Shown piece after piece: positions 1 through 12,123 of a stretch of 64,000 nucleotides of DNA. Where the stretch lies: NCBI GenBank assembly GCA_963924555.1, contig OZ004593.1, positions 1,178,001 to 1,242,000 of the forward strand, read 5' to 3'. Every line of letters starts with the position of its first letter. Within the stretch, counting starts at the first letter, position 1. This DNA comes from Crambe crambe (Eukaryota; Porifera; Demospongiae; Poecilosclerida; Crambeidae). The position numbers were made by a program, and so were the translations under genes. The notes under the pieces are model-generated. The model searched no databases and had not been told where the DNA came from. It saw only the letters and a program-made list of their open reading frames with translations.

Positions 1-1004
1 CAAATTGGATAAAAGCTATATTAGCTCTATTTGGTATCTGGAATTTGGATTTTGGTAGGAGTTTCTTTTCTGATATTTGTTTGAAGATTGACACACTAGC
101 AGTTTTGGCTCTTGACTACACCATAGCTGTTTATCCACTACTTCTAACGTTCATTTCATACTTCTTGATTAAGCTGCATGACAGGAAATATCGTTTCACA
201 GTGATCCTCTGGAAGCCAATCAAAAAGGTTCTCATGTTATTCCATAGTGACTTGAATAACCGAACTTCAGTGATTGATGCTTATGTCACCTTCTTTCTCC
301 TTTCTTATATGAGACTTTTGAGTGTATCATTCGACTTGATCACCCCAACTCGTCTTCATGAAGTGAATTCTACAGGAAAGTTAGTGTTGTATTATGATGG
401 AAGCAAAGAATACTTTGGGAAGGAACACCTCCCTTATGCAATCCTTGCACTCTTTGTGATGACCTTTTTCAACATCTTGCCCATCCTTTTACTTCTCTTC
501 TACCAGTTCATGTGGTTCCAGAAACTTCTCAATTGTCTTCCTCTGAGACTTTATGTTCTGCACACATTCATGGACTTACTTCAAGGTTGCTACAAGAATG
601 GAACACAACCAGGAACACGTGACCATCGGTGGTTTTCAGCCATGTACCTCATCCTCAGGATTATAGCATTCTTGGTATTCTCATCCTCTCATAATGCAAT
701 GTTCTTTATCTTTGGAACAATCTTGGCTCTTCTCTTCTGCAACTTGCTGGTGTGCATCCAGCCTTATAAGGAAGAATATGCCCACCATACTGCAATCAAT
801 ACCGTTTTCTTGTTAGTCATTGCACTCTTGTACCTTTTGATAGTTTGCATCAATATAGCAGCCATGATCGATAGTGGGATATTCTTTTTTTGTGCACTTA
901 CTGCTTTCTTGTGCATACTACCTCTAATTTACGTGTTCATCTATTCGCTATACTGGATCATACAGAGAAAGAACTTTGTTTCTAGGCTTCTAAGAAGGAA
1001 CTAG
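1..1004 (+). CDS. Multi-pass membrane protein, 3' part (cut by window start)
   Basis: The reading frame is open from base 3 to a TAG ending at 1004. The true start lies left of the window: the residues before the first possible start (ending LFGIWN) align with LLGIWS in the complete paralogue at 1615-3453. The piece shows about six hydrophobic segments, a conserved luminal or extracellular loop with YYDGSKEYFGKEHLPY, and the family motif NGTQPGTRDHRWF before the last four helices. The product is inferred to be an integral membrane protein of the cell surface with a cysteine-rich N-terminal part that is off the window. I recognise this as one of a large family in sponges and other early animals with the same C-terminal helix bundle, but no function is known to me. 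Only 610 bp separate it from its paralogue. Confidence 0.75.
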   Translation, partial: NWIKAILALFGIWNLDFGRSFFSDICLKIDTLAVLALDYTIAVYPLLLTFISYFLIKLHDRKYRFTVILWKPIKKVLMLFHSDLNNRTSVIDAYVTFFLLSYMRLLSVSFDLITPTRLHEVNSTGKLVLYYDGSKEYFGKEHLPYAILALFVMTFFNILPILLLLFYQFMWFQKLLNCLPLRLYVLHTFMDLLQGCYKNGTQPGTRDHRWFSAMYLILRIIAFLVFSSSHNAMFFIFGTILALLFCNLLVCIQPYKEEYAHHTAINTVFLLVIALLYLLIVCINIAAMIDSGIFFFCALTAFLCILPLIYVFIYSLYWIIQRKNFVSRLLRRN

Positions 1005-1614
1005 TTAAGATGTGTACAAAAGACAATTAGCTAATTCATTTAATATAATGTAGGAGATTAAAGGATAGCTAATATCGTGACCTCTTCCCTTATAAGTAAC
1101 TACATATGACTATCCATATGTAATTTTATTAACCGTATATGTCTACATGTACTGTATATCCTCCATATACTGTATGTAATAACATTGAAGTTCATGTACC
1201 TAATTATCTTCAGCTAGCTAGCTACATGCCATGAAATTAGCTGATCGTATAAACTGAAACTGCATGAGAACTATGCATGGTATGTTCAAATCATTGCGTA
1301 GTGTTTGCACACATATATATAGTGTGTGTATAGAGATAAAATGAAATTTTACAGCTCTACCTATATAGCTACTTAGCTAGCTAGCTAGCTAGCTACACAT
1401 CTTGGATGTTATTTATTGTATACCTAAACAGCTATAGAATATACATATGTGTGTATACTTTGGGAATGATAATGTTTGGACTTTGGGACGGAGTTTTCAA
1501 GATATACAATAACTTTTTTTAAGTCTTAGCATAATTAGCTATATAGCTATAGTTAGCTAACTACACTCACTCTTGGATTAGAGTACAGGCCTTGAGAGAG
1601 CGTCATCATCAACT
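1005..1614. other. Intergenic, AT-rich with tagc words
   Basis: No coding potential is visible. The stretch has many copies of tagcta, including an uninterrupted tagc tandem run at about 1373-1395, and short ta/tg-rich tracts. It must hold the 3' UTR of the upstream gene and the promoter of the next one, but I see no distinct motif. Confidence 0.6.
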
Positions 1615-3453
1615 ATGAACCAAGTGGCAGTGTTGATTATATTGCTGGGAACATTCTGCACAATTACCAGTAGCTCTGGAGGAGGTCTGTTTAGTCCTGG
1701 TGGTGGTGGTAATGGTGATATTTGCCCCAAGAACATCAGCTGTGTCTATGATACAACCATGAATGCTTCAACATGCCCAGTCTGGTTCATCTGTAACAGT
1801 TCAGGCGAATGCGTATGTGGTGAAGAGTATTATCACATCATCAAATGCGATCAAGATATGCAAACAGCCAAAATTCTTGACTGCTATTGTGCCACGTATG
1901 ACATTGACACGGATCAAACGATCGCTGGAGCTTGTTTTGTGAATTGTGGTTATGCCAGAAAGCGGAACTTCGATGAAGATGGAGTTGTATATTCTGCTCT
2001 CGAAGGAAACAAGTTTGAGCTGAATGCTATGATGTGTGGAGAAATGAATCGTACTGGACCTCTCTGTGGCAAATGTGAGAATGGTCTATACCCTATGGTG
2101 TACTCCTACAATCAGTCTTGTGTACACTGTCCAGAAGGTGGCAAAGACTGGTGGAAATTTATCCTTGTTGCTTACCTGCCTCTGACTTTCCTGTACTTTA
2201 TTGTGCTCTTCTTTCAACTCAACGTCACATCCTCTCACATTCACGGTTTCATCATTTTCTGTCAGGTCATCTCAATGCCAATTAGTACTCGTATTCTGTT
2301 GAGAGCTGCCACTCATAACAGCACTTTTCAAGTAGGGGTGAAAGTACTGTCTGCTTTATTAGGAATATGGAGCTTTGATTTCTTCAGAGCTTATACAAAT
2401 ATCTGTCTAGAACTTGACTCTCTTGTTGCTTTGGCACTGGAATACATCATCGCTCTATATCCCTACTTTCTTATGATATTGACATATTTTTTGATAAAAC
2501 TTCATGATCAAAATATCCGTCTGGTGGTAAAGATTTGGAAGCCATTTCGTTACATTTTGACGCTACTGAATCGGAATTGGGACAGCCACACTTCATTTGT
2601 GAATGTGTGTTCCACATTCTTCACACTCTCCTCCATGAAAATTTTGAATGTGTCGTTTGATTTTCTGATTGCAGCACGTGTCTTCAAATTGAAACCATCC
2701 GCAACAAGCAAGGTGGATTTGGTTCTTTACTATGATCCAAGCAAACATTACTTCAGTGGTGACCACCTTCCATACGGTGTTTTATCACTTTTCATCATGC
2801 TAATCTTCATCCTAGTGCCTATGATGGTCTTATTCCTGTACCAGTTAGCATGGTTCCAAAAAATTCTATCCTTCTTGCCGCACAAATTGCACTTCCTCTG
2901 CACATTCATAGACACATATCAGAGCAGTTTCAAGAATGGAAGTGAACCCGGAGGTCGAGACTGCCGCTGGTTTTCAGGGATGCACCTATTGGTCATTTTG
3001 GCAGTGTTTGTAACATTCACACTCAGTCCCTCAGCACTTTTCTTTCCCTTTGCATCTATTTTGCTCCTGATCCTCAACATGATGTTGGTAATAGTGCAGC
3101 CATACAAACAGAACCTCTCTTGTGCAGACATGACCTTCATCACCTTCATTGTACTCGTCTTCACATCTGTGGCAGGTATTAACATAGCAACATTCAAAAG
3201 CCAACACTTCATAAAAGTTTGCTGCTGTTTGGGATTGCTTTTTGCTGTTATTCCAATACTCTATGTTGCCTTGTACGCCTTATACTGGATTGTAATCAAG
3301 TGGAGGTGTGGTTTTGTGTTCATCAGAAGACTTCATTCTCTGAAGTTGGGGTACAGAATATGGGAACATGGTGAAGATGAGATAGAGGGCTCTCTTCCTC
3401 ATAGACTGCAAAATCCTGAGTCTTATCTCGATGGAAACATGACCAACTTCTGA
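1615..3453 (+). CDS. Cysteine-rich multi-pass membrane protein (single exon)
   Basis: A 612-residue single-exon protein. Residues 1-20 form a signal peptide (hydrophobic, ending before SSSGGG). Residues about 35-175 are a cysteine-rich extracellular region with several N-glycosylation sequons. It ends in an EGF/laminin-like module GPLCGKCENGLYPM followed by CVHC, a common pattern just ahead of the membrane part. From about residue 180 there are some eight to nine hydrophobic segments and the family motif NGSEPGGRDCRWF. The C tail is basic then acidic and cytoplasmic by inference. It is a tandem paralogue of the truncated gene at the window start and aligns through the whole membrane region. 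Receptor or channel-like roles are possible, but nothing in the sequence proves one. The ATG chosen gives the clean signal peptide. The next gene starts only about 90 bp downstream. Confidence 0.85.
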   Translation: MNQVAVLIILLGTFCTITSSSGGGLFSPGGGGNGDICPKNISCVYDTTMNASTCPVWFICNSSGECVCGEEYYHIIKCDQDMQTAKILDCYCATYDIDTDQTIAGACFVNCGYARKRNFDEDGVVYSALEGNKFELNAMMCGEMNRTGPLCGKCENGLYPMVYSYNQSCVHCPEGGKDWWKFILVAYLPLTFLYFIVLFFQLNVTSSHIHGFIIFCQVISMPISTRILLRAATHNSTFQVGVKVLSALLGIWSFDFFRAYTNICLELDSLVALALEYIIALYPYFLMILTYFLIKLHDQNIRLVVKIWKPFRYILTLLNRNWDSHTSFVNVCSTFFTLSSMKILNVSFDFLIAARVFKLKPSATSKVDLVLYYDPSKHYFSGDHLPYGVLSLFIMLIFILVPMMVLFLYQLAWFQKILSFLPHKLHFLCTFIDTYQSSFKNGSEPGGRDCRWFSGMHLLVILAVFVTFTLSPSALFFPFASILLLILNMMLVIVQPYKQNLSCADMTFITFIVLVFTSVAGINIATFKSQHFIKVCCCLGLLFAVIPILYVALYALYWIVIKWRCGFVFIRRLHSLKLGYRIWEHGEDEIEGSLPHRLQNPESYLDGNMTNF

Positions 3454-3495
3454 AATAGAACTTATTCATGCATGAATCACAGAATTGGCTTGATT

Positions 3496-3505
3496 GCGCA
3501 TGCGC
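3496..3505. promoter_or_regulatory. NRF1-like palindrome upstream of P450 gene 1
   Basis: The perfect palindrome gcgcatgcgc lies about 40 bp before the ATG of P450 gene 1, within a short CpG-containing patch in otherwise AT-rich DNA. It matches the core of the animal NRF1 binding site (established knowledge). Use as a promoter element is inference. A related gcgcatgc lies at the delta-tubulin start and another at about 12198 ahead of P450 gene 4. Confidence 0.45.
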
Positions 3506-3542
3506 GCCTGTGCGATAATTATTTCTGTTTCTCTTCCTAGTA

Positions 3543-6133
3543 ATGGCTAGTGTTTTGAAGTGCCTGCCCTTGGCTTCAAGGAGAAGTTTCCCTAGCGCTG
3601 CGACCGAGATTAGGCTCATAAGGCCAGCCGCGGCTCCTGCAAGCGAGTGCAGGTTCAAACCGTCCTCTACTAAGCCGCTATCCACTTCCATACCCGCTGC
3701 TTGGCCCCACTTTTACACCACCTCTACCTCTCAGCAGAATAAAGTGACCCACAAGGAAGAATCTGCACGTCCAATTAATGAAATTCCCACCATAAAATCC
3801 AAGTTTCTATTTCAGATCGCAAAAGATCCTGCTCGTATAGTTGACTCCATGGAGATGATAACGCATGAACTGGGACACATATTCAGGCTGTCAGCAGGGC
3901 CTAGGTCACATTTTTTATTTGTGGTTGAACCCAAGGATGTGGAGAAAGTTATTCGAGTTGGGGATCTTGGCTACCCTGAAAGACTGCCCATATACGAGTG
4001 GAAACAGGTTCGGAAAGAACTAAAGGTTCCCCCAGGACTGTTTCAAGAGTAAGTAAAGGGCAGGGGAGGCTCCACAAGAGGGGAGGGGGGGAAAAATCCT
4101 TATTTTCCTGGGCTCCCCAGATCCCTTCAACTGTAAATGGAAAATTGATGCATGTTAATTAACCACATGGTCTTGTGGCTTCTGTGGATATGTAATAATG
4201 GAAAGAAGCTTCATAACAAAAGTTAGCCATAGAATTTGAGATGATTGAAATGGTGTTTACTGTAGCTACTTTAAGAATGAAATCTGTTGTGGCATTTTCA
4301 TCAGGCACTCTTTATTTTTGGTGTGTTTAGTACTACTTTAGTATTCTGGTATGACATTTGGTTTCGTATTTTGTTTGGTATGACATTTGGGAGGGGGGAG
4401 CCCCCTAAAATACAGTGGCATCCTCTTGACTCTAGTATTTAAACCTAGTGTTAGCTATTCATTGTCGTTAGCAGTATTATGCAACTGATATTCTCTTTCA
4501 TGTAGAGATGGAGAATCATGGCACAACCAGCGAATGCCCATCTCTAAGTTCATCATGAAGCCTCGTAAGATGGCAGAGTATCACAAGCCTTTCAGCGATG
4601 TGGCATTCGACTTTATCAAACTCATTCTAAGCAAAAGAGGGAAGGACAATTTGCTTTCAGATGTGTCCCTCTCACTGGATAAGTGGGCCTTGGAATGTAA
4701 GCATCTACGTATTAGCTAGATAGCTGCTAGAACCTCTGAACAATGCCATGGACACATTTGGAACCCAGCCTTTTGTTCTTTGTAGAGGTTAGCAAAGGCC
4801 TTTGTTGAGAGGTTTGTCAGTGTCCTTTATTGGAATTTATAATTAGCTAATTACTAGACATCTGTATAGCTAGTTTATGCATGCATTTATTTCAACAGCT
4901 ACTTCATTTTTTGTCCTTGGGAAAAGAATGGGCTGCTTGGAAGATCAATTGCCACCTGAATCCCAACAGTTTGTGGAGAACTTTCGTTTATTCATGGAGA
5001 CCAGTGACAAGTTGATGTTTTCTGCTCAGTTGCATAAGATTTGGCGTACAAAAAACTGGAAGATTCTTGTAAAGTCCTTTGATGAAATTTATACATAATT
5101 ATGCTAATGCATTAGTGAATGAAAAAATCAAAGAAATAGAAGAGGCAGGCAAATTGGATGAGTCGGAAAAAGCTGATGCAGAGTTGGGCATGGACTTTCT
5201 TACTTCTATGATTCACTCTGGCACCATGAGTGTAGAAGAACTTGTAGCAAATGCCACCGACCTGTTAACTGCTGGAGTTGACACTGTATAAGATCAATTT
5301 ATTAAAACACTAACTGATCTGTTATTTTTATGAATTTTTTTTACAGACAAGCCTCACCATGACTGCTTGTCTCTATTCCATGGCCAATAATCCTGACGTG
5401 CAAAACAAACTGAGGGAGGAAGTCCAGAGAGTTGTGGGAAATGATGAAGTAGTTACTCCCCAACACATACGGGAAATGAATTACCTTAGAGATTGCATCA
5501 AAGAGGTTCAAAGGTGAAAGTTCACTGCATCAGTACTACATGACTGTATAATGCTATAATGATTCCTGTATACAGGCTTTATCCGATATCTACAGCTAAT
5601 ACTCGGATCTTAAAAGAAGATGTGGTTCTATCAGGCTACCATGTTCCTGCTGGAGTAAGTTGCACATTTTCTATTAGCAAATAGCTTTTCTTTTCTTTTT
5701 TCTTTTGTGATGATAGACACCAATACTCTTGCCTGTCGTTGTCCCTGGACGACTCCCAGAGTTTTTCCCTGAACCAAAAAAATTCAGGCCTGAGAGGTGG
5801 AGCAGAGACAGCAAAGAAGTTAAAAGTTCATTTGCTGCATTGCCCTTTGGATTTGGCCGAAGGTCATGTGTTGGTAAAAAAAAAAATATAAAAAAAACAA
5901 ATAAAAAAAAACAACAACAACAAACATACAAACAATTATCATCTCACTACGTAATAGATTAATTTCACCCCTCATTAGGTCGTAGGGTGGCCGAGTTGGA
6001 GATGTACATTTTACTAGCCCAGGTGGTCAAGAGCTTCAAGATTGAGTTCCGTGAAGAGAAACCAATGGAATTCATCAATAAATTAAATTATAAACCTGAA
6101 AGGCCAATGGACCTAGCTTTTATAGACGTGTAA
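3543..6133 (+). pseudogene. P450 gene 1, mitochondrial clan, frameshifted in exon 3
   Basis: Seven exons can be read: 3543-4048, 4506-4696, 4899-5285, 5347-5513, 5576-5654, 5717-5873 and 5979-6133, all with GT-AG sites and phases identical to genes 2 and 3. The encoded parts show a presequence-like N terminus rich in S, R and A, the I-helix AGVDT, the K-helix ExxR as KEVQR, a PERW motif, and the heme-cysteine motif [17 protein letters not shown]. The arginine pair after the cysteine and AExE are typical of mitochondrial P450s that take electrons from a ferredoxin. Exon 3 is 387 bases where intact genes have 383. An extra taat after the IYT codons shifts the frame and puts a stop at once. All other exons are clean, so this is a recent lesion or a sequencing error. 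Substrate unknown. Confidence 0.85.
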
Positions 6134-6533
6134 CATAAGTTCATCTGTCTTGTATGAAATTCAAATAATTACTTTGCCATTTACATTCTATAACATGATT
6201 AGATAGACATGCTGCTAGGATGTTAACTGGAGCTAGACAATGGCTAATTAGGCCAGGCCATATTATAGATTCCTTGTTTCTTTCACTCCCCTCAAGTTTG
6301 AGCCCCTCCTGTCATTACATAACTTGCTTTATAAGCCTGCGCTGCATTGACAGACACTATTACATGCTGAAACCTGACAAGGGACCGCATGTTTCCTATT
6401 AGCTATTAGCTATCGTGTGTATCCTACAAAAAATACACTGTTTCCTTTGTGAAACACGTAGTGAAAAAACAAACCTGTTACCAGAAACGCCGTACTAGAA
6501 AATTGCTACACCTGGCTCGCGAGAAAAGAAACT
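6134..6533. other. Intergenic between P450 genes 1 and 2
   Basis: Four hundred bases of AT-rich DNA hold the 3' UTR of gene 1 and the promoter of gene 2. Nothing distinctive is seen. A short open frame here has no codon bias or homology that I recognise. Confidence 0.5.
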
Positions 6534-9201
6534 ATGGCCACTTGCCGTCTCAGCCCTTTTGTTTGGACCAAGCTGTTCTTTCCTTCCCGAACTAGACTGA
6601 TACCGCCAGCAAGTAGAGATGCAGGCTTCGCCAAGCTTACCCGAAGACCACTTTCTATTTCCTCACACACTGCCTGGCCTCACTCCTCCACTCCCACCTC
6701 CAAGTCTCAAGCTGCTCCCTTGAAGAATCAAGAAGAAGGAGCTCCACGTCCTTTCAGTGAAATTCCCAAGACTAAGACAGTGTTGGGGCTGAATCTGGAA
6801 GTGATGAAGGATCCCTTCCGCATAACAGATTATGCAGAGAAGACGGTACATGAACTGGGGCATATCTTCAGGATAACTGGAACTCCTGGTATTCCTTCTA
6901 TGGTGTTCGTGGTTGACCCAAAGGAGATTGAAAAGGTATACCGTTTGGGAGATCAAGATTACCCTAAACGGTTCCCTTTTGATATGTGGAAGAAAGTCCG
7001 AGAGGACCTAAAAATTCCTTTTGGAATATTTTTAGAGTGAGTGCATAGATCTATGCCTTAGCTAGAAGTCCAGTGAATGTAGCTAGCTAGACATACACAG
7101 GTTGTTTGATAGGTGGGGTCAATTGAATGTCCATAGATTTGTCATTGTCAAATGGCAGAACAGCTCGATACATGAAAACCTGTTGCAGAGAAACGCTTAG
7201 TCTTACTGATATCATGTTAAATAACTCCAAGTAGTCTCAGACAGAATATTATCACATGCGAAGTTTCTGTTGATGAGCAATGTTGTCTACAAGAGTGCTC
7301 CATGTTAGACTTGCCACTCAAATTGACCACATCTATTGAATTACATGAAGCCCCACTCAGGAAGCTATAGACCAATCATTACACGGCTATAGTGTTAGCT
7401 ATACATTTCATTATATATTTGTACTCCCAATAGAGAAGGAGAAGCATGGCACAACCAGCGAATGCCCATCTCCAAGTTCATCATGATGCCTCGTAAGATG
7501 GCAGAGTATCACCAACCGTTCAACAATGTGGCAGCTGATGTTGTAAACCTCATTCGAAACCAGAGAAGAGAAGATAACTTATTTTCAGATGTGGTCCTCC
7601 TACTGAATAAATGGTCCTTGGAATGTAAGAATTCTATTTAGCTAGTTTGATAAGTTGATCATTGATTTTTAAATCTCTCATAGCTGTTTCATTCTTTGTC
7701 CTTGGCAAGAGGTTAGGATGCTTGGAAGATCAAATGCCTCCTGAATGCAAGAAATATGTTGATAGTATTCACATCTTCTTAGAGATGACTACTAAATTAA
7801 TGTTCAGTCTACCATTTCATAAGATCTGGCCTACGAAAAATTGGAAAACTCTTGTAAACTCATTTGATTATCTTTATTCCTATGCCAGTGGACATGTGAA
7901 CGAAAAGATAGCAGAGTTAGAAAAAGCAGAAAAATTGAATGAGTTTGAGAAAGTTGATGCAGAGCTGGGGATGGACTTTCTTACTTACATGATTCACTCT
8001 GGCAATATGAGTGTAGAAGAACTTGCAGTAAATGCTGTAGACCTCATAAGTGCTGGAGTTGACACTGTTAGTAGCAACTGCACATGCAGATATAAAATTA
8101 TAGATGGCAGTGTATGAGTGTGTGTATCTGTTTTATTTCCAGTCCAGCCTCACCGTGAGTGCTTGCCTCTACTGCATAGCAAATAATCCTGATGTGCAAG
8201 ACAAACTGAGGGAGGAAGTCCAGAGAGTTGTGGGAAATGATGAAATGGTCACTCCCCAACACATACAGGAAATGCATTACCTCAGAGATTGCGTCAAAGA
8301 GGCTCAAAGGTAACCAAAGATAACCTTCTCTTGATGGCCATGTTAGTTGTTTCATATCACTCAGAATGTACCCAATAGCTCCCAACAATGCTCGGATATT
8401 GAAAGAAGATGTTGTATTATCAGGCTATCATATTCCTGCTGGAGTAAGTCCAAGGTTTCATCTAAGGGGGACAATGACTTCTAAATCTTGTTGAAGTCTA
8501 ACTTATATAATAATTGATCTAGAGGTTGTCTACAATTTAGCCTCCATGATATACTGTAGCGATTCCAGAAGCCATGCATTTCCTGAAACTTTGCCCAGCC
8601 TGACGGTAATAGAAGAACTGTTTTATCTGCATGCCGTATTCCCACTGAAAAATCAGCTGCACTAACTGTACGTAGCCAACTGGTTCATTTGGTGTTTGAG
8701 TAGCTAGTTTCAACTATCAAGCTGCTGCTGGACATGAATTTCATGTTCATATATTGATTGGTCTCTAGCTTCCGGGATCGTTAATGATAACTTAGCTATG
8801 CTATAACTTATTGAATTATCTGCTACATTTATAATTACAGACTGTTATAAACTTGCCTGTTGCTGTTCCCGGCCGACTCCCAGAGTTTTTTCCTGAACCC
8901 CAAAAATTTAGGCCTGAGAGATGGAGTAAAGACAGCAAAGAGATCCAGAATTCGTTTATCTCTCAGCCTTTTGGTTTTGGGCGAAGATCATGTGTTGGTA
9001 ATTTATCTATGTGGCAATTTAGCTATAGTTTTAATTTTTTCCTCAGGTCGGAGAGTAGCTGAGTTAGAGATGCATGTTTTGCTTGCCCAGTTGATCAAGA
9101 ACTTCAAGATTGAGTACCGTGAATATAAACCAATTGAGTTCATTATTAAGTTATTCAACAGACCAGAGAGACAGGTGGACCTAGCTTTTATAGATGTGTA
9201 G
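6534..9201 (+). CDS. P450 gene 2, mitochondrial-clan cytochrome P450
   Basis: An intact seven-exon gene: 6534-7036, 7434-7624, 7684-8066, 8143-8309, 8365-8443, 8841-8997 and 9047-9201. Total coding length 1635 bases, 544 residues, the usual size for the family. The N terminus is a basic, Ser/Thr-rich presequence with no membrane anchor, so import into mitochondria is inferred. Motifs in order: WHNQRMPISKFIMMPRKMAE after the presequence and substrate-recognition region, I-helix AGVDT at the end of exon 3, K-helix KEAQR split across introns 4, PERW in exon 6, and heme ligand motif [17 protein letters not shown] across the last intron. A monooxygenase reaction on a lipophilic substrate using a ferredoxin partner is expected from the family. 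The substrate cannot be told. Closest in the window to gene 3. Confidence 0.92.
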
Positions 9202-9504
9202 CATAAGTTCATCTGCTTGTACGAAATAATTACTTTTGTCATAATTATTTGTATTGATAATCAGGTGAAGGAATTTCATGGGTGTTGTTAATGCATCATG
9301 GGGGGGGGGGGGGGGGGGGGGGGAACTAGTATTACTTCTGGTATAACTGTGAGACCTATTCTGTATAACATAACTTTTCTGGATGAACGAGCTTCTGGCG
9401 TGGTCGACACTTTACCAGACTACACTTAGGAGCCACACCCATCACACATATGGATAAACAGTGCATAATTAATTCTAAATAGATAACTTAAGTCTCGCGA
9501 GACT
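9202..9504. other. Intergenic with a 24-base G run (9300-9323)
   Basis: The gap between P450 genes 2 and 3 holds an uninterrupted run of 24 G residues at 9300-9323. The run could form a quadruplex and is also a classic place for assembly length error. A tctcgcgaga palindrome (about 9494-9503) lies just before the ATG of gene 3. It is the core of a known animal promoter motif bound by several factors. Confidence 0.6.
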
Positions 9505-12123
9505 ATGACCACTTGCCGTCTCAGTGCTTTTGGTTGGAAAAAGCTGATAGCGCCAGCAAGTAGAGGTGCAGGCTTCGCCAAGCTCACCCTAAGGCCACTT
9601 TCTATTTCCTCACACATTGCCTGGCCTCACTCCTCCACTCCCACCTCCAAGTCTCAAGCTGCTCCCTTCAAGAATGAAGAAGGAGGAGCTCCACGTCCTT
9701 TCAGTGAAATTCCCAAGACTAAGACAGTGTTGGGGCTGAATTTGGAAGTGATGAAGGATCCTTATCGTGTAACAGATTATGTAGAGAAGATGGTACATGA
9801 ACTGGGGCACATCTTCATAATAACTGGAACTCCTGGTCTTCCTTCTGTGCTGACTGTGGTCGACCCCAAGGATATTGAAAAGGTGTACCGTTTGGGAGAT
9901 CAAGACTACCCTAAAAGATTCCCTTTTGATATGTGGAAGCAAATTCGAGAGGACCGAAAAGTTCCTTATGGAATATTTCTGGAGTGAGTTTACAGTAGAA
10001 ATGATTACCTACTTGGCTCTAATGTAGTGGTACATAGAAAAGTCTTTGTCAGTATATAGTTGGCATGCTATGAGCCATTCCCTTCATACACTATAGACCG
10101 CTTGCCTTTTGGGGTGTATCAAAAAACAGAGAAGGCTCAATTTTCACTTATATCAATCTCTAGGCATAGTAGTATTAGCTATATTAAAAAAGGCTCCAAT
10201 AATTTAGCTAATCGTTTGCTTTGTATGGCCTGGTAGTTAGCTAGCTACAAATGTACTATTTCCATAGACTTTACACTATGTGTAGGGCAAAAACACAAGT
10301 CTATGGAATTATAACTTCTTGAAGCTTTATAACTACCAAACAGAGCCTTCATTTAACTTCATATTTTGGAGCTTTCTTAAAATTTTATGCCTAGAGATTG
10401 ATATCAGTGAAAAGAAAATTCATACAGTACCTAGCTTTCATTATGATTTAACCTGTTTTGGACACACCCCAAAAAGCAAGTGGTTTATACTATACTTAAA
10501 GTACTTTTACAGTCACATGATCTTGGTATTGGGAACCAATTATTGCAGAGCTATGTAGTGTTATATTTTGTTACATAATAATAATTGCATGGCATCATGC
10601 ATGCAGACTCTGCATGTTCTGTATTAACATATTCCCAACAGAGAGGGAGAATCATGGCACAACCAGCGAATGCCCATCTCCAAGTTCATCATGATGCCTC
10701 GTAAGATGGCAGAGTATCACCAACCATTCAACAATGTGGCAGCTGATGTTATAAATCTCATTCAAAACCAGAGAAGAGAAGATAACTTATTTTCAGATGT
10801 GGTCCTCCTACTGAATAAATGGTCCCTGGAATGTGAGAATTCTATTTAGTTTGATTAAGTTAATCATTGATTTTTAAATCTCTCATAGCTGTTTCATTCT
10901 TTGTCCTTGGCAAGAGGTTAGGATGCTTGGAAGATCAAATGCCTCCTGAATGCAAGAAATATGTTGATAGTATTCACATCTTCTTGGAGACAACTGCTCA
11001 GTTAATGTTCAGTCTACCATTTCATAAGATTTGGCCTACAAAAAATTGGAAAGCTCTCATAAACTCATTTGATTATCTCTATACCTATGCCAGTGGGCAT
11101 GTGAACGAAAAGATAGCGGAGTTAGAAAAAGTTAAGGAGTCGGAGAAAGCTGATGCAGAGCTAGGGATGGACTTTCTTACTTATATGATTCACTCTGGCA
11201 CTATGAGTGTAGAAGAACTTGCAGTGAATGCTGTAGACCTCATAGGTGCTGGAGTTGACACAGTTAGTAGCTAATACACTGCAGGTGTGTATTCTATACA
11301 ACAGTACATGAGTCTATCAATTTTATTTGCAGTCAAGCCTCACCATGGCTGGCTGTCTCTACTGCATAGCCAACAATCCTGACGTGCAAGACAAACTGAG
11401 GGAGGAAGTCCAGAGAGTTGTGGGAAATGATGAAATAGTCACTCCCCAACACATACAGGAAATGCATTACCTCAGAGATAGCATCAAGGAGACTCAAAGG
11501 TAAACAAGATGTGTAGCTAGTCAACTTTTTATAGCCATGTTATATACTGTAATTGTTTTATCACTGCATTATCAGAATATACCCAATAATTCCCGGCAAT
11601 GCTCGGATATTGAAAGAAGATGTTGTATTATCTGGCTATCATATTCCTGCTGGAGTAAGTCCAGGGTTCACACATGCAAAGTTTAACTAGAAGGTTTCTA
11701 GCTAGCTATGCACATGCACAGAGCTAATAGCTATAACTTATTTTCTGCTTACAGACTGTTATAAACTTGCCTGTTGCTGTTCCTGGGCGACTCCCAGAGT
11801 TTTTTCCTGAACCTCACAAGTTCAGACCTGAGAGATGGAGCAAAGACAGCAAAGAGGTCCAGAATTCATTTATTTCTCAGCCTTTTGGTTTTGGGCGAAG
11901 ATCATGTGTTGGTAATTTTTAAATGTTTTATCTATGTGGCTATAGCTATAGGATTTATAATTCCTCAGGTCGCAGAGTAGCTGAGTTGGAGATGCACGTT
12001 TTGCTTGCCCAGTTGATCAAAAACTTCAAGATTGAGTATCGTGAAGATAAACCAATTGAATTCATTATCAAATTATTCAACAGGCCAGAGAGACAGATGG
12101 ACCTTGCTTTTACTGATACATAA
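9505..12123 (+). CDS. P450 gene 3, mitochondrial-clan cytochrome P450
   Basis: Intact, seven exons: 9505-9983, 10642-10832, 10889-11262, 11333-11499, 11576-11654, 11755-11911 and 11969-12123. The 1602 coding bases give 533 residues. It is the close sister of gene 2: the same splice phases, the same I-helix AGVDT, K-helix KETQR, and heme motif [17 protein letters not shown]. Two in-frame differences set it apart. The presequence in exon 1 is eight codons shorter, and exon 3 lacks three codons in the charged linker before KADAELGMDF. The N terminus is basic and Ser/Thr-rich, so mitochondrial import is inferred. No substrate can be assigned. Gene 3 ends about 140 bp before the homology of the decayed gene 4 begins. 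Confidence 0.92.

Noticed and set aside
1373-1395. Possible CRISPR-like or satellite array of tagc
   Set aside because: A simple four-base repeat common all over this genome; no spacers and no associated genes. No CRISPR array exists in the window.
9300-9323. G run as a functional quadruplex
   Set aside because: A pure homopolymer next to no conserved feature; length is likely unreliable. Kept only as a descriptive note.
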